Below, piece after piece: positions 1 through 5,562 of a stretch of DNA of 6,540 nt (within the stretch, counting starts at the first letter, position 1; every line of letters begins with the position of its first letter). A model generated the notes under the pieces. It searched no databases, had not been told where the DNA came from, and worked only from the letters and a program-made list of their open reading frames with translations. The DNA is from an uncultured Selenomonadaceae bacterium (GTDB lineage Bacteria > Bacillota > Negativicutes > Selenomonadales > Selenomonadaceae), in the NCBI GenBank assembly GCA_905233965.1, contig CAJOFG010000059.1:2285-8824 (forward strand), given 5' to 3'. Position numbers and translations under genes: made by a program.

Positions 1-554
1 ATCAAATTACCGCGCGCGGAATTGCCCGGACTTTTCAAAATATCCGGCTCTTCGGTGAACTCAGCGTTCTGGACAACGTGAAAATTGCTTATCACTGCCG
101 GGTGAAGTACGGACTTTTGGAAACCGTTTTCCGCGCCGGGCGTTACTTCAAAGAGGAAGAGGAAATCGAATCGGAGAGTTTGAAACTCCTGAAAATTTTT
201 AAACTCGACGAACACGCTCACGAAATTGCAAAAAATCTTCCTTACGGTGCGCAACGTCGGTTGGAAATTGCCCGCGCTCTTGCCGTGAAACCGAAATTGC
301 TTTTGCTCGACGAACCCGCCGCCGGAATGAATCCGCAGGAAACGCGTGAGCTTATGGAAATGATCCGAAAAATCCGGAAACAATTCGGTTTGACCGTTTT
401 GTTAATCGAACACGATATGAGTTTGGTCATGGGAATTTGCGAAAGAATTTACGTTCTCGAATACGGAATGATTATCGCGACCGGAACTCCTTCCGAAATT
501 CAAAACGATCCTGAAGTCATTCGTGCATATCTCGGCGAAGAGGCGGTCGGATGA
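1..554 (+). CDS. livG: Branched-chain amino acid ABC transporter ATP-binding protein LivG, 5' truncated by the window
   Basis: This is the C-terminal 183 residues of a LivG-type ATPase, one of the two cytoplasmic ATPases that power uptake of leucine, isoleucine and valine (or related amino acids) with LivF, permeases LivH/LivM and a binding protein. The frame is open from base 3, and the first residues already match LivG (GIARTFQNIRLF, which holds the Q-loop). About 70 N-terminal residues, including Walker A, lie outside the window. Counting from the first codon, the ABC signature is NLPYGAQRRLEIARAL (78-93), Walker B LLLLDEP (99-105), the LivG hallmark AAGMNP follows, and the H-loop is LLIEHDM. 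A GTG at 78 is an internal valine, not the start. The family assignment is firm. The substrate is inferred from the family and from livF downstream. The usual direct livG-livF junction is interrupted by two unrelated genes. Confidence 0.95.
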   Translation, partial: QITARGIARTFQNIRLFGELSVLDNVKIAYHCRVKYGLLETVFRAGRYFKEEEEIESESLKLLKIFKLDEHAHEIAKNLPYGAQRRLEIARALAVKPKLLLLDEPAAGMNPQETRELMEMIRKIRKQFGLTVLLIEHDMSLVMGICERIYVLEYGMIIATGTPSEIQNDPEVIRAYLGEEAVG

Positions 555-585
555 ACCCGGAAAAATTTTTTGTGAGGTGTCTAAA

Positions 586-816
586 ATGGAAAGCATTGCA
601 GAAAATTTTACTTTTTCCGGTTCGGCAAGTAATATCCGGAAAAAAATTTTAACCGTACCCGACGAAAAAAGTTATTACCCGAATGAAGAAACAATCCGGG
701 CAATGGAAGAAGTCGAAAAAGGTATCGGTCTTTCACGCGAGTTTGAAACAGTCGAAGAATTGATGAAAGATTTGACAGACAGTGTTTATTCGGAGGGATT
801 TTTTAAATGCCGGTAA
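586..816 (+). CDS. Small protein with a RelB/DinJ antitoxin-like C-terminus
   Basis: A 76-residue acidic protein. The ATG at 586 is preferred because GAGG (574-577) lies 8 bases upstream. A longer in-frame start at 523 would run 32 bases into livG and has no reason to be used. Residues 32-66 (PNEETIRAMEEVEKG, then a loop, then FETVEELMKDLTDS) resemble the C-terminal toxin-binding part of RelB/DinJ antitoxins. The preceding ~31 residues are too short, and not of the right pattern, for the usual ribbon-helix-helix DNA-binding domain. No RelE/YafQ-like toxin is adjacent. The end of the gene overlaps the acyltransferase start by 10 bases, so the two are probably translationally coupled. It may be an antitoxin remnant, a toxin-less antitoxin-like regulator, or an unrelated small helical protein. 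The similarity is judged by eye only. Confidence 0.7.
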   Translation: MESIAENFTFSGSASNIRKKILTVPDEKSYYPNEETIRAMEEVEKGIGLSREFETVEELMKDLTDSVYSEGFFKCR

Positions 817-1748
817 AAGCTTTTATTTTCGGCACGGACGATCTTTATCCGACGTTGAAACCTTTTTACGAAACGGAAGTCGCGAAAGGAAATTTGGAAA
901 TTGTCGGTCATGCGGTTATTGAAAACAATTCCGTCAAAATGTTCCGCCACACCGACGGGGGGGACGAACCGGTTGACGGCATCGAATTTGACATCGCCAT
1001 AATTTCGTCGAAAAATAATTTTTACGCACAAATGAAATTTTTGGAAAGTCAAGGTTGCTCTCGTCGGCGAATTGTTGACGGCAGAGTTTTCGGGATACAA
1101 GATTTTGCATTTCAAAAATTTCTTGTCGAAGGTGTTGCTTACGGTTCGATAAACAAATTTAATTTTGCGGCATCATCTCACTGCGTTTATCCGCAATTTT
1201 TGGTTTCGTCGGATTCTTCATCTGCCGCAACTTTGGGTAAAAAAAGTTATGTGGAATATGCCGCATTGATTGACGGTTCGGGTTATTTAAATGTCGGAAA
1301 TTTTTCATCACTGTCTTGGAGAATTACTTTTCAGTTTCTTACGACCGGCGATCACAATTACAAGAATGTCGGCTCTTATGCATTTTCTCACTTGGATTGG
1401 GAATTTCCGAAAAGTTTCATACAAAACAAAGGTATTCCTTCCATAAATATCGGTTCGGACGTTTGGATAGGGCGCGGCTGTTTTTTGAAATCCACAAATC
1501 CGGAAAAACCTTTGACGATAGGCGACGGAGCGGTTATCGCGTCGGACAGCGTCGTTGTAAAAAATGTTCCGCCTTACGCGATTGTCGGAGGCAACCCGGC
1601 GAAAATAATCAAATACAGGTTCCCGGAAAAAATTATCGAATCTCTTTTACGAATCAAATGGTGGAATTGGGACATCGATAAAATTCACGAGAACTTCAAA
1701 TATTGGAATGACATTGAAAAGTTTGTTTCGATTCACGACAAAGTTTAA
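807..1748 (+). CDS. CatB/Vat-like hexapeptide-repeat acyltransferase with an extra N-terminal domain
   Basis: A 313-residue protein with two parts. Residues 1-110 look like an alpha/beta, Rossmann-like domain (KAFIFGTDD at the start, FDIAIISSKNNF at 61-72, then RIVDGRVF), of the kind attached to sugar or polysaccharide acyltransferases. Residues ~145-300 are a left-handed beta-helix acetyltransferase of the xenobiotic acetyltransferase (CatB/Vat) type. H183 in TTGDHNY is the likely catalytic histidine. Hexapeptide turns occur at INIGSDVWIGRG and LTIGDGAVIASDSVV, followed by the hallmark PPYAIVGGNPAKIIKYRF (255-272) and the C-terminal WWNW (285-288). It probably transfers an acetyl group from acetyl-CoA to a sugar hydroxyl or amine. 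The long N-terminal domain argues for a cell-surface glycan substrate rather than an antibiotic. GGAGGG (792-797) lies 9 bases before the ATG. It is an unexpected guest between livG and livF. Confidence 0.88.
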   Translation: MPVKAFIFGTDDLYPTLKPFYETEVAKGNLEIVGHAVIENNSVKMFRHTDGGDEPVDGIEFDIAIISSKNNFYAQMKFLESQGCSRRRIVDGRVFGIQDFAFQKFLVEGVAYGSINKFNFAASSHCVYPQFLVSSDSSSAATLGKKSYVEYAALIDGSGYLNVGNFSSLSWRITFQFLTTGDHNYKNVGSYAFSHLDWEFPKSFIQNKGIPSINIGSDVWIGRGCFLKSTNPEKPLTIGDGAVIASDSVVVKNVPPYAIVGGNPAKIIKYRFPEKIIESLLRIKWWNWDIDKIHENFKYWNDIEKFVSIHDKV

Positions 1749-1763
1749 GAAAGGATTTTGCTT

Positions 1764-2474
1764 ATGGCAATGCTCGAAATAAAAGATATAAACGTTTACT
1801 ACGGAGCAATTCACGCGATTAAAGGTATCAGCTTGGAAGTGAACGAAGGCGAAATTGTCACGTTAATCGGGGCAAACGGTGCCGGAAAATCCACCACGCT
1901 GAGAACAATTTCCGGACTGCTCAAACCGAAAACCGGAGAAATAAATTTTTGCGGAAAAAATATTTCCGGACTTCCCGCCCACCAAATTGTTCACGAAGGA
2001 ATTTCGCAAGTGCCGGAGGGCAGAAGAATTTTCGCGGAAATGACAGTCATGGAAAATTTGGAGCTCGGCGCATTTATTCGCAACGACAAGGAAGAAATTT
2101 CAAAAGATTTGCAAATGGTGTTCGGACGTTTCCCCCGACTTGAGGAAAGAAAACTTCAACTTGCCGGTACGCTTTCCGGCGGCGAACAGCAAATGCTTGC
2201 AATGGGTCGCGCGTTGATGAGTCGTCCGAAACTTTTACTTCTCGACGAACCAAGTATGGGGCTTGCTCCGCTTTTGATTCGCGAAATTTTTTCAATCATC
2301 GAAGATATAAATAAAACCGGCACGACCGTTTTGCTTGTCGAACAAAATGCAAACATGGCACTTTCGATCGCAAATCGCGCTTACGTTTTGGAAACCGGAC
2401 GAATTACAATTTCCGGTGACGCGGCGAAACTGGCGGCAAGCGAAGACATTCGCAAAGCTTATTTGGGAGGTTGA
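1764..2474 (+). CDS. livF: Branched-chain amino acid ABC transporter ATP-binding protein LivF
   Basis: A complete 236-residue LivF ATPase, typical in length, the partner of LivG in the branched-chain amino acid importer at the cytoplasmic membrane. Seen motifs: Walker A GANGAGKS (37-44), Q-loop ISQVPEGRRIF (80-90), signature LSGGEQQ (137-143), Walker B LLLLDEPSMGLAP (157-169), and LLVEQNANMAL, where the switch histidine of most ABC ATPases is replaced by glutamine, as is usual for LivF. The ATG at 1764 is chosen over the TTG at 1758 because AAGGA (1751-1755) then sits 8 bases upstream and the protein begins in the family manner (MLEIKDINVYYG). It follows the acyltransferase stop by 15 bases, so it is co-transcribed with the inserted pair. 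Its stop codon overlaps a short palindrome at 2473-2485. Confidence 0.97.
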   Translation: MAMLEIKDINVYYGAIHAIKGISLEVNEGEIVTLIGANGAGKSTTLRTISGLLKPKTGEINFCGKNISGLPAHQIVHEGISQVPEGRRIFAEMTVMENLELGAFIRNDKEEISKDLQMVFGRFPRLEERKLQLAGTLSGGEQQMLAMGRALMSRPKLLLLDEPSMGLAPLLIREIFSIIEDINKTGTTVLLVEQNANMALSIANRAYVLETGRITISGDAAKLAASEDIRKAYLGG

Positions 2475-2485
2475 ACGTGACGTTC
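2473..2485. promoter_or_regulatory. 13-bp perfect palindrome at the livF stop codon
   Basis: GAACGT-G-ACGTTC: two 6-base arms around one central base, overlapping the livF TGA. It is followed by TAAAAATTTTTG. As RNA it could fold into a 5-bp stem with a TGA loop before an A/U-rich run, which would be a weak attenuator or terminator. As DNA it has the shape of a dimeric operator or recognition site. It lies in the 57-base gap between livF and the CBS-ACT gene, where a regulatory break in the operon would be reasonable. No good -10 element could be placed beside it. The palindrome is certain. Its role is inference. Confidence 0.35.
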
Positions 2486-2516
2486 TAAAAATTTTTGTCG
2501 GTTGAAAAAAATTTTT

Positions 2517-2523
2517 GAGGAGG
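2517..2523 (+). promoter_or_regulatory. Strong ribosome binding site setting the CBS-ACT gene start
   Basis: GAGGAGG, a near-complete anti-16S match, ends 8 bases before the ATG at 2532. It rules out the in-frame TTG at 2502, which would put this site inside the coding region and leaves no similar site upstream. Confidence 0.85.
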
Positions 2524-2531
2524 TTAAAAAA

Positions 2532-3185
2532 ATGTTTGTAGCAGAAAGAATGACAAAGCACCCCGTCACAGTGACGATTGATGCTACCGTCGGCGAAGTC
2601 GATCGGCTTATGAAAAAAAATAAATTCCACAGAATGATCGTTACCGAAAACGAAAAAATTGTCGGTTACCTCAGCGACAGGGACATCATGCGCGTTTCTC
2701 CTTCTCCCGCCACGACGCTTTCCAAATATGAAATTCGTTCCCTCCTCGACAAGTTGAGCGTCCGGGACATCATGCAAAAAAAAGTTATCACCGTGAATGA
2801 GGACGCGACGATTGAAGAGGCGGCTCTCATCATGTATCAAAATAAAGTCGGCGGTCTGCCGGTCGTTTCGGAAGTCGGCGCGGTCGTCGGAATTATCACC
2901 GCGACGGATATTTTGAAAACTTTCGTCAACGTCATGGGACTGCCTCGCGGAAACAAAATGCGAATGACAATTAAAACCGAAAACCGGCTCGGTGTCATGG
3001 CGGAAGTCACGAAAATTTTTGCAGACAACGGAGCGAACATCGACAGCCTGATTACTTTCAGCCAAGACGGAAACGATTACGAATTTGTCGTTCGGCTCGA
3101 CGATCGCCCGCACGGATTCGACGAAATAATTTCTCAACTCGACAATCACGGTTACAAAGTAATTCATACGGTCAGGATTCAATAA
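2532..3185 (+). CDS. AcuB-like protein with two CBS domains and a C-terminal ACT domain
   Basis: A 217-residue soluble protein, the usual size for AcuB-like CBS-CBS-ACT proteins. CBS1 spans about residues 5-57 and ends in the nucleotide-contacting motif GYLSDRDIM (45-53). CBS2 spans about 77-131 and ends in GIITATDIL (120-128). Both keep the G-x-h-S/T-x-x-D pattern that binds adenosine nucleotides. Residues ~144-215 form an ACT domain (RMTIKTENRLGVMAEVTKIFADNGANIDSL), a fold that senses amino acids or similar small molecules. There is no catalytic domain, so it is a sensor. AcuB in Bacillus subtilis is linked to acetoin/butanediol metabolism, but that role should not be assumed here. Directly after livF, a role in sensing amino acid and energy status is attractive but inferred. 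Confidence 0.92.
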   Translation: MFVAERMTKHPVTVTIDATVGEVDRLMKKNKFHRMIVTENEKIVGYLSDRDIMRVSPSPATTLSKYEIRSLLDKLSVRDIMQKKVITVNEDATIEEAALIMYQNKVGGLPVVSEVGAVVGIITATDILKTFVNVMGLPRGNKMRMTIKTENRLGVMAEVTKIFADNGANIDSLITFSQDGNDYEFVVRLDDRPHGFDEIISQLDNHGYKVIHTVRIQ

Positions 3186-3203
3186 TTTTTTTCTGCGCGG
3201 AGT

Positions 3204-3210
3204 GGGAAGG
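3204..3210 (+). promoter_or_regulatory. Ribosome binding site supporting the TTG start of the HAD gene
   Basis: GGGAAGG lies 7 bases before the TTG at 3218, in a 32-base gap between genes. The protein motif FDIDGT begins six codons after this TTG and no ATG lies nearby in frame, so a non-ATG start is required. Confidence 0.7.
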
Positions 3211-3217
3211 CGATAAT

Positions 3218-3916
3218 TTGATTTCGGGAGTAATTTTTGACATTGACGGCACGATTTACGACTACGGAGCGAACGATAAAGTTGCCGTGAAAAAACTTTG
3301 TGAGTTTGCCGAAAAAAATTTGAACACGGACGAAAAAATTTTTCTCGAAGTTTACGACGCGGCAAAAAAAGTTGTCAAAGAAAAATTGACTGACGGCGGC
3401 TCGCGTCACAGCCGGGTACTTTATTTTCAAACCGTGCTGGAACTTCTCGGAAAAAATTCTTTCCTCCACATTCACGAAATGTACGACGTTTACTGGAATT
3501 CTTTTTTGCAGGGTATGAAACCTTTCGACGGTCTGCCGGAATTTATTCGCAAACTCAAAGATGCCGGAAAAAAAATCGCGCTCTGCACAGACATGACCGC
3601 GCAAATTCAGTACCGGAAAATTGAGCGGCTCGGCTTGAGCAACTTTATCGACTTCATGGTCAGCAGCGAAGAAACCGGAATGGAAAAACCTTCCCGCGTC
3701 ATGTTTGAACTCGCTTTGAAAAAATTGAACGTGCGCCCGGAAAATGCGGCTTACTTCGGCGACAGTTTGGAACGCGACATAGAAGGTGCCGCGAACGTCG
3801 GAATAAAACCTTTCCGCTACATCGGCAAGGTAAAAGAGCCGGCAACCGATATTGACTGCGTGGAATTTTCTTCCTACCGGGAAATTTCGGATTCGGAAAT
3901 TTTTTTCGCGAAATAA
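3218..3916 (+). CDS. HAD-superfamily hydrolase (probable phosphatase)
   Basis: A 232-residue HAD protein read from a TTG start. Motif I is IFDIDGTIYD, with nucleophile D8 and general acid/base D10. An alpha-helical cap follows (about residues 18-95), as in subfamily IA phosphatases. Motif II is LCTDM, with T124. Motif III is K157 in MEKPSRVMFELAL. Motif IV is YFGDSLERDIEGAANVG, with acidic residues D182 and D187 that bind magnesium. All catalytic positions are present, so it should be active in the cytoplasm on a small phosphorylated metabolite. YjjG-like nucleotidase and phosphoglycolate phosphatase relatives are possible, but the sequence does not decide the substrate. It lies 32 bases after the CBS-ACT gene and 13 bases before ecfT, consistent with co-transcription. 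Confidence 0.93.
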   Translation: MISGVIFDIDGTIYDYGANDKVAVKKLCEFAEKNLNTDEKIFLEVYDAAKKVVKEKLTDGGSRHSRVLYFQTVLELLGKNSFLHIHEMYDVYWNSFLQGMKPFDGLPEFIRKLKDAGKKIALCTDMTAQIQYRKIERLGLSNFIDFMVSSEETGMEKPSRVMFELALKKLNVRPENAAYFGDSLERDIEGAANVGIKPFRYIGKVKEPATDIDCVEFSSYREISDSEIFFAK

Positions 3917-3929
3917 ATTCGGAGTGATT

Positions 3930-4733
3930 ATGCTTCAAGATATAACTTTGGGACAATTTTTTCCGGGGCGTTCGTCGATTCACCGGCTCGACCCGCGAAC
4001 GAAAATAATATTGCTGTTCGTTTTGATGATTTTGATTTTTGCGGCGGAAGGTGCGGCGGCTTACTCTTTGCTTACCGGCTTTACGCTCGCAATAATTTTT
4101 TTGTCGCAAATTCCGCCGACGACGATTTTAAAATCTTTGAAACCGATAAGTTGGTTGATTTTGTTCACGCTGATAATTCACCTCGTCAGTCACGAAGGGG
4201 AAGTCATCGCAAAATTTTTCGTGTTCAAAATTACCGTCGAAGGTTTTCAATTCGGCTTGATGATAAGTTTGAGATTGGCACTCTTAATAATTTTGTCGAG
4301 CTTGCTGACATTCACGACTTCGCCGGTACAACTCACCGACGCTATGGAAAAACTTTTGTCGCCGCTGTCGAAATTCGGAATACCTTCACACGAACCCGCC
4401 ATGATGATGACGATTGCAATTCGATTCATTCCGACTTTGATTGAAGAAACGGACAAAATTATAAAGGCGCAAAAATCGCGCGGAGTCGATTTCGATTCCG
4501 GCGGGATTGTGAAAAGATTCAAGGCGATGATTCCGATTTTGGTACCGCTCTTCCTGTCAAGTTTCCGACGCGCCGACGATTTGGCAATGGCAATGGAGGC
4601 ACGCTGTTATCACGGCGGCGAAGGGCGGACGCATATGCGGGAGTTGAAATTAAATCGCCGGGATTTTTTCGCCGGGTTAATCGTAATTTTAATTTGCGCC
4701 GCGACAATTTTTTTGAGCGACAAATTTTTTTGA
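3930..4733 (+). CDS. ecfT: Energy-coupling factor transporter transmembrane protein EcfT
   Basis: A 267-residue integral membrane protein, normal for EcfT, the scaffold that joins two EcfA ATPases to interchangeable S-components for vitamin, nickel or cobalt uptake. The N-terminus (IHRLDPRTKI) is the family signature. Hydrophobic segments lie near residues 25-39, 43-60, 73-85, 107-128 and 247-263. The two cytoplasmic coupling-helix motifs are AQKSRG (180-185) and AMEARC (221-226), the second followed by the typical YHGGEGRT. Cysteine replaces the commoner glycine of the second Ala-Arg-Gly motif. TSPVQLTDAME (130-140) is also typical. The ATG at 3930 is chosen because GGAG (3921-3924) precedes it and the product then begins at the conserved region. 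No ecfA ATPase gene lies in the window, although Bacillota commonly have ecfA1-ecfA2-ecfT-truA in a row; here the ecfA position is taken by a HAD gene. Confidence 0.95.
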   Translation: MLQDITLGQFFPGRSSIHRLDPRTKIILLFVLMILIFAAEGAAAYSLLTGFTLAIIFLSQIPPTTILKSLKPISWLILFTLIIHLVSHEGEVIAKFFVFKITVEGFQFGLMISLRLALLIILSSLLTFTTSPVQLTDAMEKLLSPLSKFGIPSHEPAMMMTIAIRFIPTLIEETDKIIKAQKSRGVDFDSGGIVKRFKAMIPILVPLFLSSFRRADDLAMAMEARCYHGGEGRTHMRELKLNRRDFFAGLIVILICAATIFLSDKFF

Positions 4734-4738
4734 AAGGA
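4733..4738 (+). promoter_or_regulatory. Ribosome binding site supporting the TTG start of truA
   Basis: AAAGGA begins at the last base of the ecfT stop codon and ends 10 bases before the TTG at 4749. The alternative in-frame ATG at 4773 has no purine-rich site in front of it, and starting there would remove eight poorly conserved residues only. The TTG is favoured but not proven. Confidence 0.55.
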
Positions 4739-4748
4739 AAAATAAATT

Positions 4749-5537
4749 TTGAGAGCCGAACACAAAGCCGAAATGAAAGCGCGGAAAAGAAATATCGCAC
4801 TGCTCGTCGCTTACGACGGAACGAATTACAACGGATTCCAAAGACAGCGACCGCCGATTCAGGCGATACAAAATATTTTGGAGGAGCGGCTGGAAAAAAT
4901 TTTCGGCGACTCGATAGAGTTGAGCGCGTCCGGCAGAACCGATGCCGGAGTTCATGCACTCGGACAAGTCGTAAATTTTTTTACGAACGGCAGGATTGAA
5001 ACAAAAAAAATTCCCCGCGCCGCCGCCGGATATTTGCCGTCGGATATAATCGTTCGTGACGCGTGGGAGGAAGATAAAAATTTCAGCGCACTTCACAGCG
5101 CGAAAAGCAAAATTTACATTTACCGGATACAAACCGGCGCGACGGTAAATCCTTTCGCCGCCCGGTTCGCTTGGCACATTCCCTATCCGCTCGACGTTCA
5201 AAAAATGTCGGACGCTTTAAAAATTCTCGTCGGCACTCATGATTTTTCAGCATTCAAAGCCGCCGGCGGTGCTCCGATGAATCCGGTGAGGACGATTTAT
5301 TCTGCGGAAATTTTTCCGGTGAGAGAGTTCGACGCGGACATTTTGCAAATCAAAATTCATTCGACCGGGTTTTTGTATCACATGGCGCGGAATATCGTTT
5401 CGGCAGTCGTCGCCGTCGGGCGGGAGCGAATGACTTTGCCGGAGTTCCAAAAAATATTTAAAGACCGTGACAGGAGTCCGATACCGGCTACTGCTCCCGC
5501 TCACGGTCTTTGCTTGTATAAAGTTTTTTACTCGTGA
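4749..5537 (+). CDS. truA: tRNA pseudouridine synthase A (positions 38-40)
   Basis: A complete 262-residue TruA, which isomerises uridines 38, 39 and 40 in the anticodon stem-loop of many tRNAs to pseudouridine. Seen motifs: ALLVAYDGTNYNGFQRQ near the N-terminus, the catalytic loop SGRTDAGVHALGQVVNF with nucleophile D65, HDFSAFKAAG in the middle, and STGFLYHMARNIV near the C-terminus, ending APAHGLCLYKVFYS. It begins 15 bases after ecfT from a TTG; an ATG at 4773 (residue 9) is the alternative. The ecfT-truA pairing is common in Bacillota. What usually follows (rplM-rpsI) does not: the next gene faces the opposite way and ends 25 bases later. Its 3' coding end contains an inverted repeat (5460-5511) that probably also serves the opposite strand. 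Confidence 0.97.
   Translation: MRAEHKAEMKARKRNIALLVAYDGTNYNGFQRQRPPIQAIQNILEERLEKIFGDSIELSASGRTDAGVHALGQVVNFFTNGRIETKKIPRAAAGYLPSDIIVRDAWEEDKNFSALHSAKSKIYIYRIQTGATVNPFAARFAWHIPYPLDVQKMSDALKILVGTHDFSAFKAAGGAPMNPVRTIYSAEIFPVREFDADILQIKIHSTGFLYHMARNIVSAVVAVGRERMTLPEFQKIFKDRDRSPIPATAPAHGLCLYKVFYS
5449..5511 (-). terminator. Probable intrinsic terminator of the minus-strand flavodoxin operon, inside truA
   Basis: AAAGACCGTGA (5460-5470) and TCACGGTCTTT (5501-5511) are perfect 11-base inverted arms. Inside the loop, GGAG (5473-5476) can pair with CTCC (5494-5497), extending the stem beyond a small internal loop. Read on the minus strand, the stem is followed directly by a U-rich run (TAAATATTTTTT, complement of 5449-5460), the layout of a Rho-independent terminator. 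It lies 52 bases past the flavodoxin stop. Read on the plus strand no immediate U-tract follows, so it fits the minus-strand transcript better. The hairpin is directly seen. The function is inferred. Confidence 0.6.
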
Positions 5538-5562
5538 AAAAATTTTACCGTCGAAAAAATTT

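Noticed and set aside
523..585. A longer start for the antitoxin-like protein, at ATG 523
   Set aside because: It would overlap the end of livG by 32 bases, the extra residues do not resemble a ribbon-helix-helix domain, and a good ribosome binding site stands before the ATG at 586.
2471..2499. A possible promoter with TTGAAC as a -35 element after livF
   Set aside because: No acceptable -10 hexamer occurs 16-18 bases downstream, and TTGAAC overlaps the livF stop codon and the palindrome.
2292..3365. A 357-codon open frame on the minus strand opposite livF, the CBS-ACT gene and the HAD gene
   Set aside because: It is codon-aligned antisense to three well-supported genes, has an Arg/Phe/Asn-heavy composition with no recognisable motif, and spans gene boundaries. 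It is a shadow frame.
5538..5562. The A/T-only gap between truA and the flavodoxin gene as a bidirectional terminator
   Set aside because: The AAAATTTT units are self-complementary but give only weak A-U pairing with mismatches. The GC-containing hairpin at 5460-5511 is a far better candidate for the minus strand.
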